A stretch of DNA of 62,920 bases from Allobosea sp. Leaf344 (lineage in GTDB: Bacteria > Pseudomonadota > Alphaproteobacteria > Rhizobiales > Beijerinckiaceae): the NCBI RefSeq assembly GCF_001426225.1, contig NZ_LMRT01000001.1:1091385-1154304 (forward strand). Direction: 5' to 3'. Both the position numbers and the translations under genes were made by a program. Below the pieces are notes generated by a model. That model saw nothing but the letters and a program-made list of their open reading frames with translations, had not been told where the DNA came from and did not search any database. This document shows positions 44,827 through 53,217 of this stretch, in pieces (within the stretch, counting starts at the first letter, position 1; each line of letters starts with the position of its first letter).

Positions 44827-46275
44827 ATGAACGTCTTTACGCCCCAAGCTCCGGCGCTCGGTTTCAAAGGTCAGACGTCCTGGCTGAAGGGGCTGGCGCC
44901 CGATATCGCCGGCAGCCTGATCACGGCCGCCGCCGATATCGCATTGGTGCTCGACAATGACGGCACGATCCGCGACGTGGCGCTCGCCAGCGACGATCTC
45001 AGGCGCGAAGGCTTCGAGGATTGGGTCGGCAAGCGCTTCTGCGACGTGGTGACGGTGGAGAGCCGGCCCAAGGTCCAGGATTTGCTCGACAGCGCCGGCC
45101 ATTCGGCCACCGTGCATTTCCGCGAGATCAACCATCCCAGCGCCGGCGGTCCCGACGCACCCGTGCGCTACAGCGCCGTGCGGATCAGCAGCGAGGGTCC
45201 GGTGATCGCGCTGGGCCGCGATTTGCGCCATTACGCCAGCCTGCAGCAGCGGCTGGTCGAGTCGCAGCAGGCGATGGAGCGCGAATATGCCAGGCTGCGC
45301 ATGGCCGAGACGCGCTATCGCATGCTGTTCAATCTGGCCTCCGAGCCGGTCGTGATCCTGGAGGCGGCGAGCCTCAAGATCGTCGAGGCCAATCCGGCCG
45401 CGCTGCGCCTGCTCGAACTCGACCCCGGCCGCCTCGCCAGCCTCTCGATCCTCGCCGGCTTCGGCCGGGACGGGGGCGAGGCGCTGCAGGCGATGCTGCG
45501 CGGGGCGCGGCTCTCCGGCGCGGCCGAGGGTGTCGACGTCGCCCTCGCCAGTTCCGGCCGGCGCTTCACCGCCTCGGCTTCGGGGTTCAGGCAGGATGGC
45601 GGCAGCTATCTGCTGCTACGCTTCACGCCGATCGGCGGGGCGGTGGCCGCCGATGACGGCGCCGCCCGGCGGCTCGCGGCGATGGTCGACAAGTTTCCCG
45701 ACGGTTTCGTCGTCATCGGCCAGGATCTGTCGATCCTGCAGGCCAACCGCGCCTTCCTGGACATGGCGCAGCTCGCCTCGAAGCAGCAGGCCGTCGGCGA
45801 ATCGCTGGAGCGCTGGCTCGGGCGGCCGGGGATCGACCTGCCGCTGCTGATGGTGACGCTGACCGAGCATGGCGTGGTGCGCAATTTCACGACCGTGATC
45901 CGCGGCGCCTTCGGCGGCACGGAAGAGGTCGAGGTCTCGGCCGTCCCGGCGATTACCGGCGACACGCCGGCCTTCGGCTTCGTGATGCGCAGCCAGGGCG
46001 CGCGCAGCGCCATGGAAAGCCAGCGCGGCCGCGCCTTGCCGCGCTCGGTCGAGCATCTCGCCGAGCTGGTCGGGCGGGTCTCGCTGAAGGAGCTGGTCCG
46101 CGAGACCACCGATGTGATCGAGAAGCTCTGCATCGAGGCGGCTCTGGAGCTCAGCAAGGATAATCGCGCCTCCGCGGCGCAGATGCTCGGGCTCAGCCGC
46201 CAGAGCTTCTACGCCAAGCTCAGGCGCTATGGGCTGGGCGATCTCGACGAGGCGGAGCCGAGCGAGATCAACTGA
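44827..46275 (+). CDS. ppsR: Transcriptional regulator PpsR/CrtJ
   Basis: The 482-residue master repressor of photosynthesis genes under oxygen and light. PAS-type domains occupy about 25-140, 160-275 and 285-395, with a Q-linker helix around 138-162. The C-terminal Fis-like HTH is SKDNRASAAQMLGLSRQSFY (444-462). Only two cysteines exist: Cys72 and Cys435, the latter just before the HTH at the position of the redox cysteine (Cys420/424) of R. capsulatus CrtJ and R. sphaeroides PpsR. The second cysteine of those proteins (near 250) is absent. It lies 75 bp after aerR. Confidence 0.96.
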   Translation: MNVFTPQAPALGFKGQTSWLKGLAPDIAGSLITAAADIALVLDNDGTIRDVALASDDLRREGFEDWVGKRFCDVVTVESRPKVQDLLDSAGHSATVHFREINHPSAGGPDAPVRYSAVRISSEGPVIALGRDLRHYASLQQRLVESQQAMEREYARLRMAETRYRMLFNLASEPVVILEAASLKIVEANPAALRLLELDPGRLASLSILAGFGRDGGEALQAMLRGARLSGAAEGVDVALASSGRRFTASASGFRQDGGSYLLLRFTPIGGAVAADDGAARRLAAMVDKFPDGFVVIGQDLSILQANRAFLDMAQLASKQQAVGESLERWLGRPGIDLPLLMVTLTEHGVVRNFTTVIRGAFGGTEEVEVSAVPAITGDTPAFGFVMRSQGARSAMESQRGRALPRSVEHLAELVGRVSLKELVRETTDVIEKLCIEAALELSKDNRASAAQMLGLSRQSFYAKLRRYGLGDLDEAEPSEIN

Positions 46276-46307
46276 CGGAAGGCGGCGAGACCGTCGGCAC
46301 GTTTGAG

Positions 46308-46325
46308 TGTCCGATTTTGTTGACA
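46308..46325. promoter_or_regulatory. PpsR/CrtJ binding site 1 (bchG)
   Basis: TGTCCGATTTTGTTGACA is an exact TGT-N12-ACA match in the AT-rich gap between ppsR and bchG. Confidence 0.85.
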
Positions 46326-46331
46326 CTCGTT

Positions 46332-46349
46332 TGTCAATTTCGATTGACG
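46332..46349. promoter_or_regulatory. PpsR/CrtJ binding site 2 (bchG), near-consensus
   Basis: TGTCAATTTCGATTGACG deviates only in the last base from TGT-N12-ACA and retains strong dyad symmetry (TCAATTTCGATTGA). It is 6 bp from site 1, close to the spacing of paired CrtJ sites in other promoters, and overlaps the candidate bchG -35. Confidence 0.75.
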
Positions 46350-46372
46350 GTTTTGGCCGAGGCTCCTAGCCT
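46344..46372 (+). promoter_or_regulatory. Putative bchG promoter
   Basis: TTGACG and TAGCCT are separated by 17 bp. The -35 is embedded in PpsR site 2. The -10 ends only 6 nt before the bchG ATG, which would place the transcription start at or next to the start codon. Confidence 0.5.
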
Positions 46373-46378
46373 GCGGGG

Positions 46379-47293
46379 ATGACGCGCTTCAGCATCCAGG
46401 CTCCGCTGCCGTCCCGCCCCGCGCCCGGCGCGGTGCTCGAACTGCTGAAGCCGATCACCTGGTTCGCCCCGATGTGGGCCTATGGCTGCGGCGTGATCTC
46501 CTCCGGCCAGCCGCTGGCGGCTCATCTGCCCGAGATCGCGCTGGGGATCCTGCTGGCCGGCCCGCTGGTCTGCGGCACCAGCCAGGCCGCCAATGACTGG
46601 TATGACCGCCATGTCGACGCGATCAACGAGCCCGACCGGCCGATCCCCTCGGGCCGGATCCCCGGAAGCTGGGGCTTCTTCATCGCGCTGGGCTGGACGG
46701 CGCTGTCGCTGCTGGTGGCGAGCCTGCTCGGCGTCGCGGTGCTCGCCGCGGCGGCTTTCGGGCTGGTGCTGGCCTGGGTCTACAGCGCGCCGCCGCTGCG
46801 GCTGAAGCAGAATGGCTGGTGGGGCAATGCCGCCGTCGGCCTCTGCTATGAGGGGCTGCCCTGGTTCACCGGGGCGGCGGCCCTGCTCGGCGGCGTACCG
46901 GATGGGCGCATCCTGGCGCTGGCGCTGCTCTACAGCCTCGGCGCGCACGGCATCATGACGCTCAACGATTTCAAGTCGGTGGAGGGGGACCGGCAGATGC
47001 GGCTGCAATCGCTGCCGGTGCAGCTCGGCATTGACCGTGCCGCCAGGCTCGCCTGCTGGGTGATGGCGCTGCCGCAGCTCCTCGTGATCCTGCTGCTCTG
47101 GCATTGGGGGCAGGCTCTGTTCGCAGGTCTGGTCGCGGCGCTGCTGGCGGCGCAGATCCTGCTGATGCTGCGGCTGCTGGCGGCGCCGCGCGAGCGCGCC
47201 GCCTGGTACAACGCGACCGGGACGACGCTCTACGTGCTCGGCATGCTGGCCAGCGCCTTCGCCCTGCGCGATCTCGCGATGGCGGGGCCGTGA
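46379..47293 (+). CDS. bchG: Bacteriochlorophyll synthase (chlorophyllide prenyltransferase)
   Basis: A 304-residue UbiA-type membrane prenyltransferase esterifying bacteriochlorophyllide with geranylgeranyl or phytyl diphosphate. VLELLKPITWFAPMWAYGCG starts the core, and N72-DWYDRHVDAINEPDRP carries the first Mg-diphosphate motif. The second is NDFKSVEGDRQM. About eight to nine TMs are present. No Shine-Dalgarno sequence is seen before ATG 46379, but homology begins within 20 residues, so the start is probably right. Its stop overlaps the next start by one base. Confidence 0.95.
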   Translation: MTRFSIQAPLPSRPAPGAVLELLKPITWFAPMWAYGCGVISSGQPLAAHLPEIALGILLAGPLVCGTSQAANDWYDRHVDAINEPDRPIPSGRIPGSWGFFIALGWTALSLLVASLLGVAVLAAAAFGLVLAWVYSAPPLRLKQNGWWGNAAVGLCYEGLPWFTGAAALLGGVPDGRILALALLYSLGAHGIMTLNDFKSVEGDRQMRLQSLPVQLGIDRAARLACWVMALPQLLVILLLWHWGQALFAGLVAALLAAQILLMLRLLAAPRERAAWYNATGTTLYVLGMLASAFALRDLAMAGP

Positions 47294-48636
47294 TGGCCGG
47301 CGCGCAGCCGCTGCCGCTGGGCTGGCTCGGCATCGTCCGGCTCGGGCTGGTGCAGACGGCGCTGGGCGCCATCGTGGTGCTCACCACCTCGACCATCAAC
47401 CGGATCATGGTCGTCGAACTCGCTCTGCCGGCCGTGCTGCCGGGGCTGCTGGTCGCGTTGCATTACGCGGTGCAGGTGCTGCGGCCGCGCTGGGGCCATG
47501 GCTCCGATGTCGGCGGAAGGCTGACCCCCTGGATCGTCGGCGGCATGGCCGTGCTGGCGCTCGGCGGCTTCGGCGCGGCGTTGGCCACGGCGCTGATGGC
47601 GACGCAGTTCTGGGCGGGGGTCGCCCTGGCTTGCCTCGCCTTCCTGATGATCGGCATCGGCGTCGGCGCCAGCGGCACCTGCCTGCTGGTGCTGCTCTCG
47701 CGCCGCGTCGCCGACGAGCGCCGGCCCGCCGCTGCGACCGTGGTCTGGGTGATGATGATCTGCGGCTTCATCCTCACCGCCGGTCTCGCCGGCCATTGGC
47801 TGGATCCGTTCTCGACGACGCGGCTCGTCCTGGTCACCGGCGTGGTCAGCCTGATCGCCTTTGGCCTGACCTGCCTCGCCGTGCACGGCGTCGAGGCGGC
47901 TTCCGGAGCGGCGCACCCCGCGCCGGCGCAGGCCGAGACGGATTTCCTCACGGCCCTGCGCGAGGTCTGGGCCGAGCCGCAGGCGAGCTTGTTCGCGATC
48001 TTCGTCTTCGTCTCGATGGTGGCCTATTCCGCCCAGGACCTGATCCTGGAGCCGTTCGCGGGCACGGTCTTCGGCTTCACCCCGGGCGAAAGCACCAAGC
48101 TCGCCGGCGTGCAGAATGGCGGCGTGCTGGCGGGAATGCTGCTGGTGGCGCTGGTCACCAGCCTCGCCGGCCCGCGTGCCGGCTCGCTGCGGCTCTGGGC
48201 GGTCGGCGGCTGCCTGGCCTCGGCGCTGGCGCTGGCCGCTTTGTCGGTCGCGGCCTTCATCGGGCCCGGCTTCCCGATCCGCCCCGTGGTCTTCGCCCTC
48301 GGCCTCGCCAACGGGGCCTATGCGGTCGCGGCGATCGGCCAGATGATGCGCCTGGTCGGGGCCGGCAGGCCCGACCGCCAGGGCGTGCGCATGGGGCTGT
48401 GGGGCGCGGCGCAGGGCGTCGCCTTCGGCCTGGGCGGGCTGCTCGGCGCCGCGGCGAGCGATCTGGCGCGTCAGCTCCTCGCCTCTCCCGTTCTCGCCTA
48501 TGCCGCGGTGTTCACGGCCGAGGCGGTCCTCTTCCTGATATCGGCGGCGCTGGCCCTGGCGGTGGCGCGGCAGGGGCTGGTCCCATCGCGCCAGGACGAT
48601 CAGCGGGCGCCGGCTCTGCGCCCCAGCCCGGGATGA
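47293..48636 (+). CDS. BCH/PucC-family MFS protein between bchG and bchP
   Basis: A 447-residue 12-TM protein, the second PucC-like protein in the window. RLGLVQTALGAIVVLTTSTI, NRIMVVELALPAVLPGLLVA and LRPRWGHGSDVGGRLTPWIV match the branch (ORF428/bch2 type) that sits between bchG and bchP in purple-bacterial clusters. MVAYSAQDLILEPFAGTVFG is the family motif. It likely moves or channels bacteriochlorophyll during complex assembly. Overlaps of 1 and 4 nt tie it to bchG and bchP. Confidence 0.92.
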   Translation: MAGAQPLPLGWLGIVRLGLVQTALGAIVVLTTSTINRIMVVELALPAVLPGLLVALHYAVQVLRPRWGHGSDVGGRLTPWIVGGMAVLALGGFGAALATALMATQFWAGVALACLAFLMIGIGVGASGTCLLVLLSRRVADERRPAAATVVWVMMICGFILTAGLAGHWLDPFSTTRLVLVTGVVSLIAFGLTCLAVHGVEAASGAAHPAPAQAETDFLTALREVWAEPQASLFAIFVFVSMVAYSAQDLILEPFAGTVFGFTPGESTKLAGVQNGGVLAGMLLVALVTSLAGPRAGSLRLWAVGGCLASALALAALSVAAFIGPGFPIRPVVFALGLANGAYAVAAIGQMMRLVGAGRPDRQGVRMGLWGAAQGVAFGLGGLLGAAASDLARQLLASPVLAYAAVFTAEAVLFLISAALALAVARQGLVPSRQDDQRAPALRPSPG

Positions 48637-49832
48637 CGCCCATGACCCAGCAGCAGGACCTGTTCGATGTCGTCGTCGTCGGGGGCGGACCAGCCGGAGC
48701 GACGGCGGCCGCCGATCTCGCGGCGGCGGGGCGCAAGGTCCTGCTGCTCGACCGGGGCGGCCGGATCAAGCCCTGCGGCGGGGCGATCCCGCCGCGGGCG
48801 ATCCGCGATTTCGCCATTCCGCCCGCGCAGATCGTCGCGCGGATCAGCTGCGCCCGCATGGTGTCCCCGTCCCGGATCGGGGTCGACATGCCGATCGAGA
48901 ACGGCTTCGTCGGCATGGTCGACCGCGAGCATTTCGACCCGTTCCTGCGGGAACGCGCGGCGATCGCCGGTGCCGCGCGTGAGACCGGGACCTTCGAGCG
49001 CTTCGCCCGCGACGAGGACGGCACCGCGCGGCTGCATTTCCGCAGGGGCGACGGCAGCGAGGCGAGCGTGCGGGCCCGCATGGTGATCGGCGCCGATGGT
49101 GCGATCTCGGCGCTGGCCAAGGCGGCGATGCCGCGGGCCAAGCGCCCGCCCTTCGTCTTCGCCTATCACGAGATCGTCCGGGCACCGCGGCAAAGCGCGG
49201 CCGCCTATGACCCGCGCCGCTGCGACGTGATCTATCAAGGCGAGGTATCGCCGGATTTCTACGGCTGGGTGTTCCCGCATGGCGACACCGCCAGCATCGG
49301 CACCGGCAGTGCGCGCAAGGGCTTCTCGCTGAAGGATGCGGTGTCGCGGCTGCGTGCGGCGACGGGGCTCGCCGAGGCCGAGACGCTGCGCCGCGAAGGC
49401 GCGCCCATCCCGATGAAGCCGATGAAGCGCTGGGACAATGGCCGCGACGTGATCCTGGCCGGAGATGCGGCCGGCGTGGTCGCGCCCGCCTCGGGCGAAG
49501 GCATCTACTACGCCATGCTCTGCGGCAGGCTGGCGGGCGAGGCGGTCGACCTCGCCCTGGCGAGCGGCGATGCGCGAGCGCTGACATCGGCGCGCCGGCG
49601 CTTCATGGCGGAGCATGGACGGGTGTTCTTCGTGCTCGGCCTGCTGCAATGGATCTGGTACCGCAGCGACAAGAGACGCGAGCAATTCGTAAAGCTCTGC
49701 CGCGACCCAGATGTGCAGAAGCTGACCTGGGAATCCTACATGAACAAGCAGCTCGTACGCGGGCGGTTCATGTCGCATATCCGGGTGTTCTTCACCGATC
49801 TCGGCCATCTGCTCGGGCTGGCCCGAAGCTGA
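48633..49832 (+). CDS. bchP: Geranylgeranyl diphosphate/bacteriochlorophyll reductase
   Basis: A 399-residue FAD-dependent reductase converting the geranylgeranyl tail to phytyl. The Rossmann motif VVVGGGPAGATAAADL is at about 13-28. GRIKPCGGAIPPRAIRDFAI is the BchP/ChlP signature, VIGADGAISALAK the second FAD segment, and ILAGDAAGVVAPASGEGIYY the third. The ATG at 48633 overlaps the stop of the preceding gene (ATGA); an in-frame ATG at 48642 is an alternative. Confidence 0.96.
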   Translation: MTPMTQQQDLFDVVVVGGGPAGATAAADLAAAGRKVLLLDRGGRIKPCGGAIPPRAIRDFAIPPAQIVARISCARMVSPSRIGVDMPIENGFVGMVDREHFDPFLRERAAIAGAARETGTFERFARDEDGTARLHFRRGDGSEASVRARMVIGADGAISALAKAAMPRAKRPPFVFAYHEIVRAPRQSAAAYDPRRCDVIYQGEVSPDFYGWVFPHGDTASIGTGSARKGFSLKDAVSRLRAATGLAEAETLRREGAPIPMKPMKRWDNGRDVILAGDAAGVVAPASGEGIYYAMLCGRLAGEAVDLALASGDARALTSARRRFMAEHGRVFFVLGLLQWIWYRSDKRREQFVKLCRDPDVQKLTWESYMNKQLVRGRFMSHIRVFFTDLGHLLGLARS

Positions 49833-49863
49833 GCGCGGGTTTGCAGCGCAACGGGCACCGCTC

Positions 49864-50130
49864 ATGGTTCATCTGGTCGATCTCGCTCTGGCGATCCTGC
49901 TCTTCGAGGCCGCGCTGCTGCTGGCGCTGCGCGGCCGCCATGGCCTGCCGGCGCGCGACATCCTGCTGATCGCGCTGGCGGGGCTCGGCCTGCTGGCGGC
50001 GCTGCGCGCGGCCCTGGCGGACGGCGCCTCCTGGCTGGTGCCGCTCGGACTCAGCCTGGCGGGGCTGGCCCATGGCGCCGATCTCTGGCTGCGGCTGAAG
50101 CGCGGGGCGGGGCCGGCTCAGAAACGGTAG
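49864..50130 (+). CDS. Small hydrophobic protein of unknown function downstream of bchP (orf88)
   Basis: An 88-residue protein with three predicted membrane segments: LALAILLFEAALLLALRG, ILLIALAGLGLLAALRAAL and WLVPLGLSLAGLAHGADLWL. It lies 31 bp after bchP on the same strand, where other clusters often carry idi or a small orf. Its last 13 bases overlap the convergent OmpW-type gene. I know no functional assignment. Base use and the clear TM pattern argue for a real gene. Confidence 0.7.
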   Translation: MVHLVDLALAILLFEAALLLALRGRHGLPARDILLIALAGLGLLAALRAALADGASWLVPLGLSLAGLAHGADLWLRLKRGAGPAQKR

Positions 50131-50825
50131 GTCACGCCGGAATGGAGAACCAGCGGGTCGAGCTTGACCTTGGCCCGGATCGGGACGCCGCCCAAGGTTC
50201 CGCGCGTCTTGGCCTCCAGGAAGACCTTCTTGGCGTCGATGAAGACGCCCCAATGCTCGCTCATCATGTAGTTGAAGCCGGCCTGGACCGCGACCCCCAG
50301 CGCATGATCGGTCTTGAGCCGGCGGACCGCCCCGTCCTGGTCGTTGACGATCACCATCAGGCTCGGGCCCACACCGAGATAGGGCTGGAAGGCGCCGAGA
50401 CCGGTGAAATGATATTGCGCGGTTAATGCCGTCGGGCCGCCGGAAACCTTGCCGAGCGTTCCGAGGCCGGTGATCGAGCCCCGCGCCTCGACCTTGACCA
50501 GCGGCGGGTAGCCGCCGGCGAAGCCGATGGCGATGGACGGAGTGAGGAAATACCCCGCCTCGACGGCGAAGCTCAGCGAATTCGGGATGCGGACATCCGC
50601 ACCGGGAATGCGCATGCCGCCCGCCCACATCCTGGCCGATTCCGAATAGACCAGGCCGGCGGGACCGGCATGGAGATAGAAGCGCTGGAAGGGCTGCGCG
50701 AGCGGCGGCTGCGGCGCCGCGCGGCCAGGCGAGGCGAGATCGGCCGCGGCGGCAGGAGCTGCGGCGGGAGCTGCGGCGGTCAAGGCGAGCAGGATGGCGA
50801 GACTGGCTTTTGGCGAGCGCGTCAT
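50118..50825 (-). CDS. OmpW family outer-membrane protein
   Basis: A 235-residue OmpW-type eight-stranded barrel. A signal peptide (SLAILLALTAAAPAAAPAAA) is followed by a Pro-rich spacer, then NSLSFAVEAGYFLTPSIAIG, TALTAQYHFTGLGAFQPYLG and VGPSLMVIVNDQDGAV, where the barrel pore lining is usual. GFNYMMSEHWGVFIDAKKVF and VTYRF close it with the C-terminal Phe. OmpW proteins are hydrophobic-compound channels. It closes the photosynthesis cluster on the right, facing orf88. Confidence 0.88.
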   Translation of the reverse strand: MTRSPKASLAILLALTAAAPAAAPAAAADLASPGRAAPQPPLAQPFQRFYLHAGPAGLVYSESARMWAGGMRIPGADVRIPNSLSFAVEAGYFLTPSIAIGFAGGYPPLVKVEARGSITGLGTLGKVSGGPTALTAQYHFTGLGAFQPYLGVGPSLMVIVNDQDGAVRRLKTDHALGVAVQAGFNYMMSEHWGVFIDAKKVFLEAKTRGTLGGVPIRAKVKLDPLVLHSGVTYRF

Positions 50826-51098
50826 GTCGAACCCGAAATCAGGGGCACCGTCCGGGACGGTCCGGAAGATGAGCTGTCGACATTAACAGCCATCTACGAA
50901 GTTTTTACGACAACTTCCTTTGCGTCATCTGGTCGCAACGGGTCCGCCCGGCGCTCGCAGGACGTTGCGCGAGCGGGGATCGCAGCCGGATCGCCCGTCT
51001 CGTCTTGCGGTTGATCGGCCGATCGGCCACATGGTGAAGCAGGAGCCGCGGCCGGGCTCGCGGCCACGCCGGGGTCGGGGCTGCCGGGCCTTCGTCGC

Positions 51099-52358
51099 TT
51101 ACGCCGCGCGCCGCGCCAGCTCGAGCACCGTCTCCAGCATCACGCGGATCGCGATCCCGGCATCGGCCTCCGTCATCGCTTCCAGCGGCGAATGGCTGAT
51201 GCCTTTCTCGTTGCGCACGAAGAGCATCGCCGCCGGGCAGAGCCTGGCCATCGCCATGGCGTCGTGGCCGGCGCCCGACGGCAGGCGCCGCGCCTTGAGA
51301 TTGGCGCCGGTGCGGGCGATGCCGGCGGCCAGCGCCTCCTGCAGCGGTTCCGCCATCGGCGTCGCATCGTCGTGCGAATAGGGCGAGATCGCCAGGGAGA
51401 CGCCGCGGCGCTCCGCGATCTCGGCGAATCGCGTCGCGATCGCCCGGTCCATGCTGGCGAGCGTGTCGTTGCGCGGGCAGCGGAAATCGATGGTGAAGTC
51501 GACGGCGCCGGGCACGACATTGGTAGCGCCGGGATCGGGCCTGAAGACGCCGACCGTGCCGACCGCCTGATCATGCGCCGAGGCGATCTCCTCCAGTGCC
51601 AGCGCCATCTCGGCGGCGGCGGCCAGCGCGTCCCGCCGCAGGCGCATCGGCACCGTGCCGGCATGGCCGGCTTCGCCGGTGACGCGCACCCGGGCCCGCT
51701 TCTGCGCATTGATCGCGGTGACGATGCCGACCGGCTCGTCCTCCGCCTCCAGAACCGGCCCCTGTTCGATATGGAGTTCGAGATAGGCGGCGACCGAGGC
51801 CGGCGGCCTGGCGAGGGCGGGAATGCCGAGGGGATCGCAGCCGAAGCCGAGCAGCGCGTCGCGCAGCGTGATGCCGTCGGTGTCGCGGCCGTCCAGCCAT
51901 TCCTGGCGATACTCCCCGGCGAGCGCCCGCGACGTCGAGAGCGAGGTCGGGAAGCGGACATTCTCCTCGTCGCCGAAGGCCACCACCTCCAGCGGGAAGG
52001 GCAGTACGATGCCGGCGTCACGCAGCGCCTGGGCCACCAGGATCCCGGCGACGACGCCGAGATTGCCGTCGAAGCGGCCGCCATCCTTCACCGTGTCGAT
52101 ATGGGAGCCGATCATCACCGAGGGCGCCCCGGGCTTCGCCCCTTCGCGCCGGCCCTGGACCGAGCCGGCGGCGTCGATATGGGCGGAGAGGCCGGCGACC
52201 TCCATCGCGCCGCGCGTCCACTCCGCCGCCTGGCGATGGGCGGGCGAGAGATAGAGCCTGGTCAGCTTGCCCGGCTCGTCGCTGAAGCGGTTCAGGCCGG
52301 CGAGCGCCGCGAAGGCGCGGGCGCCGAGCACGGCGGCGGTGGGGAGGGTCTGGGTCAT
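51099..52358 (-). CDS. M20-family Zn hydrolase (allantoate amidohydrolase / N-carbamoyl-L-amino acid hydrolase type)
   Basis: A 419-residue amidase of the AllC/HyuC group. Metal ligands are visible: His86 and Asp97 in GSHIDTVKDGGRFDG, Glu131-Glu132 in FGDEENVRF, then LELHIEQGPVLE and a C-terminal SGAGHDAMAMA. The insert KRARVRVTGEAGHAGTVPMR forms the dimerisation domain. The substrate (allantoate, ureidoglycolate, carbamoyl-amino acid or beta-ureidopropionate) cannot be decided. It starts 10 bp after an SDR gene, so the two are probably one catabolic unit. Confidence 0.9.
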   Translation of the reverse strand: MTQTLPTAAVLGARAFAALAGLNRFSDEPGKLTRLYLSPAHRQAAEWTRGAMEVAGLSAHIDAAGSVQGRREGAKPGAPSVMIGSHIDTVKDGGRFDGNLGVVAGILVAQALRDAGIVLPFPLEVVAFGDEENVRFPTSLSTSRALAGEYRQEWLDGRDTDGITLRDALLGFGCDPLGIPALARPPASVAAYLELHIEQGPVLEAEDEPVGIVTAINAQKRARVRVTGEAGHAGTVPMRLRRDALAAAAEMALALEEIASAHDQAVGTVGVFRPDPGATNVVPGAVDFTIDFRCPRNDTLASMDRAIATRFAEIAERRGVSLAISPYSHDDATPMAEPLQEALAAGIARTGANLKARRLPSGAGHDAMAMARLCPAAMLFVRNEKGISHSPLEAMTEADAGIAIRVMLETVLELARRAA

Positions 52359-52368
52359 GGCGGAGAGC

Positions 52369-53115
52369 CTAATAGGTCGCCCGCCCGCCCGAAAGGTCGA
52401 AGACGCCGCCGGTGGTGAAGCTGTTCTCGGCCGAAGCGAGGAAGGCGACCATGGCCGCGACCTCGTCGGGCAGGAGGAAGCGCCCGCGCGGGATCTTGGC
52501 CAGCATGTAGCCGATATGCTCCTCGCTCATCTGGTCGAAGATGCGGGTGCGGGCCGCCGCCGGGGTGATGCAGTTGACCGCGATGTCCTGGGTGGCGAGC
52601 TCCTTGCCGAGCGATTTCGTCAGCGCGATCACCGCGGCCTTGGAGGCGGAATAGGCGGAGGCGTTGGGATTGCCCTCCTTGCCGGCGATCGACGCGACCA
52701 GGACGAGCCGGCCGTAATTGCGCCTGATCATGCCGGGGATCACCGCCTGGCAGCAATGCAGCGTGCCGTCGACGTTCAGCCGCATCACCCGGGCCCATTC
52801 CTCGAGCGGATAGTCCCAGGTCTTGTGATTGGCGCCGGCGATGCCGGCACTGGTCACCAGGATGTCGACGCCGCCATGGCGCGCCTCGAGCGCATCCGCC
52901 GCAGCCTTGACCGCTGCGGGATCGGTGACGTCGACGGCATGGCCGCTGGTCTCGCCGCCGATCTCGGCAGCGGCCTGGGCCGCCAGCGCCCCGTCGACGT
53001 CCCAGATCTCCACCTTGGCGCCGCTGGCGGCGAAGCGCGCGGCAATGGCACGGCCGATGCCCTGGGCCCCGCCAGTGACGATGGCGACGCGTCCGTTTAA
53101 ATCGATTTGATTCAT
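52369..53115 (-). CDS. Short-chain dehydrogenase/reductase
   Basis: A classical SDR of 248 residues. TGGAQGIGRA at 14-23 binds NAD(P); Asp near 42 (IWDVDG) favours NAD over NADP. TSAGIAG is the NAG-equivalent, and YSASKAAVIALTKSLGKELA holds the catalytic Tyr and Lys. It ends GGVFDLSGGRATY, as in sugar or hydroxy-acid dehydrogenases. The start at 53115 (MNQIDLNGR) is chosen on family alignment. It is upstream of and probably co-transcribed with the M20 hydrolase. Confidence 0.92.
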   Translation of the reverse strand: MNQIDLNGRVAIVTGGAQGIGRAIAARFAASGAKVEIWDVDGALAAQAAAEIGGETSGHAVDVTDPAAVKAAADALEARHGGVDILVTSAGIAGANHKTWDYPLEEWARVMRLNVDGTLHCCQAVIPGMIRRNYGRLVLVASIAGKEGNPNASAYSASKAAVIALTKSLGKELATQDIAVNCITPAAARTRIFDQMSEEHIGYMLAKIPRGRFLLPDEVAAMVAFLASAENSFTTGGVFDLSGGRATY

Positions 53116-53217
53116 GGGTGGCTCTCTGGTCCCGGGCAAGGACGCCACGGTAACCGCAGGCTTGGCGGAGCGCCAGATGGCAGAGGCCGGCCCGGAATGC
53201 GCTGCGGGCGGGGGCGC

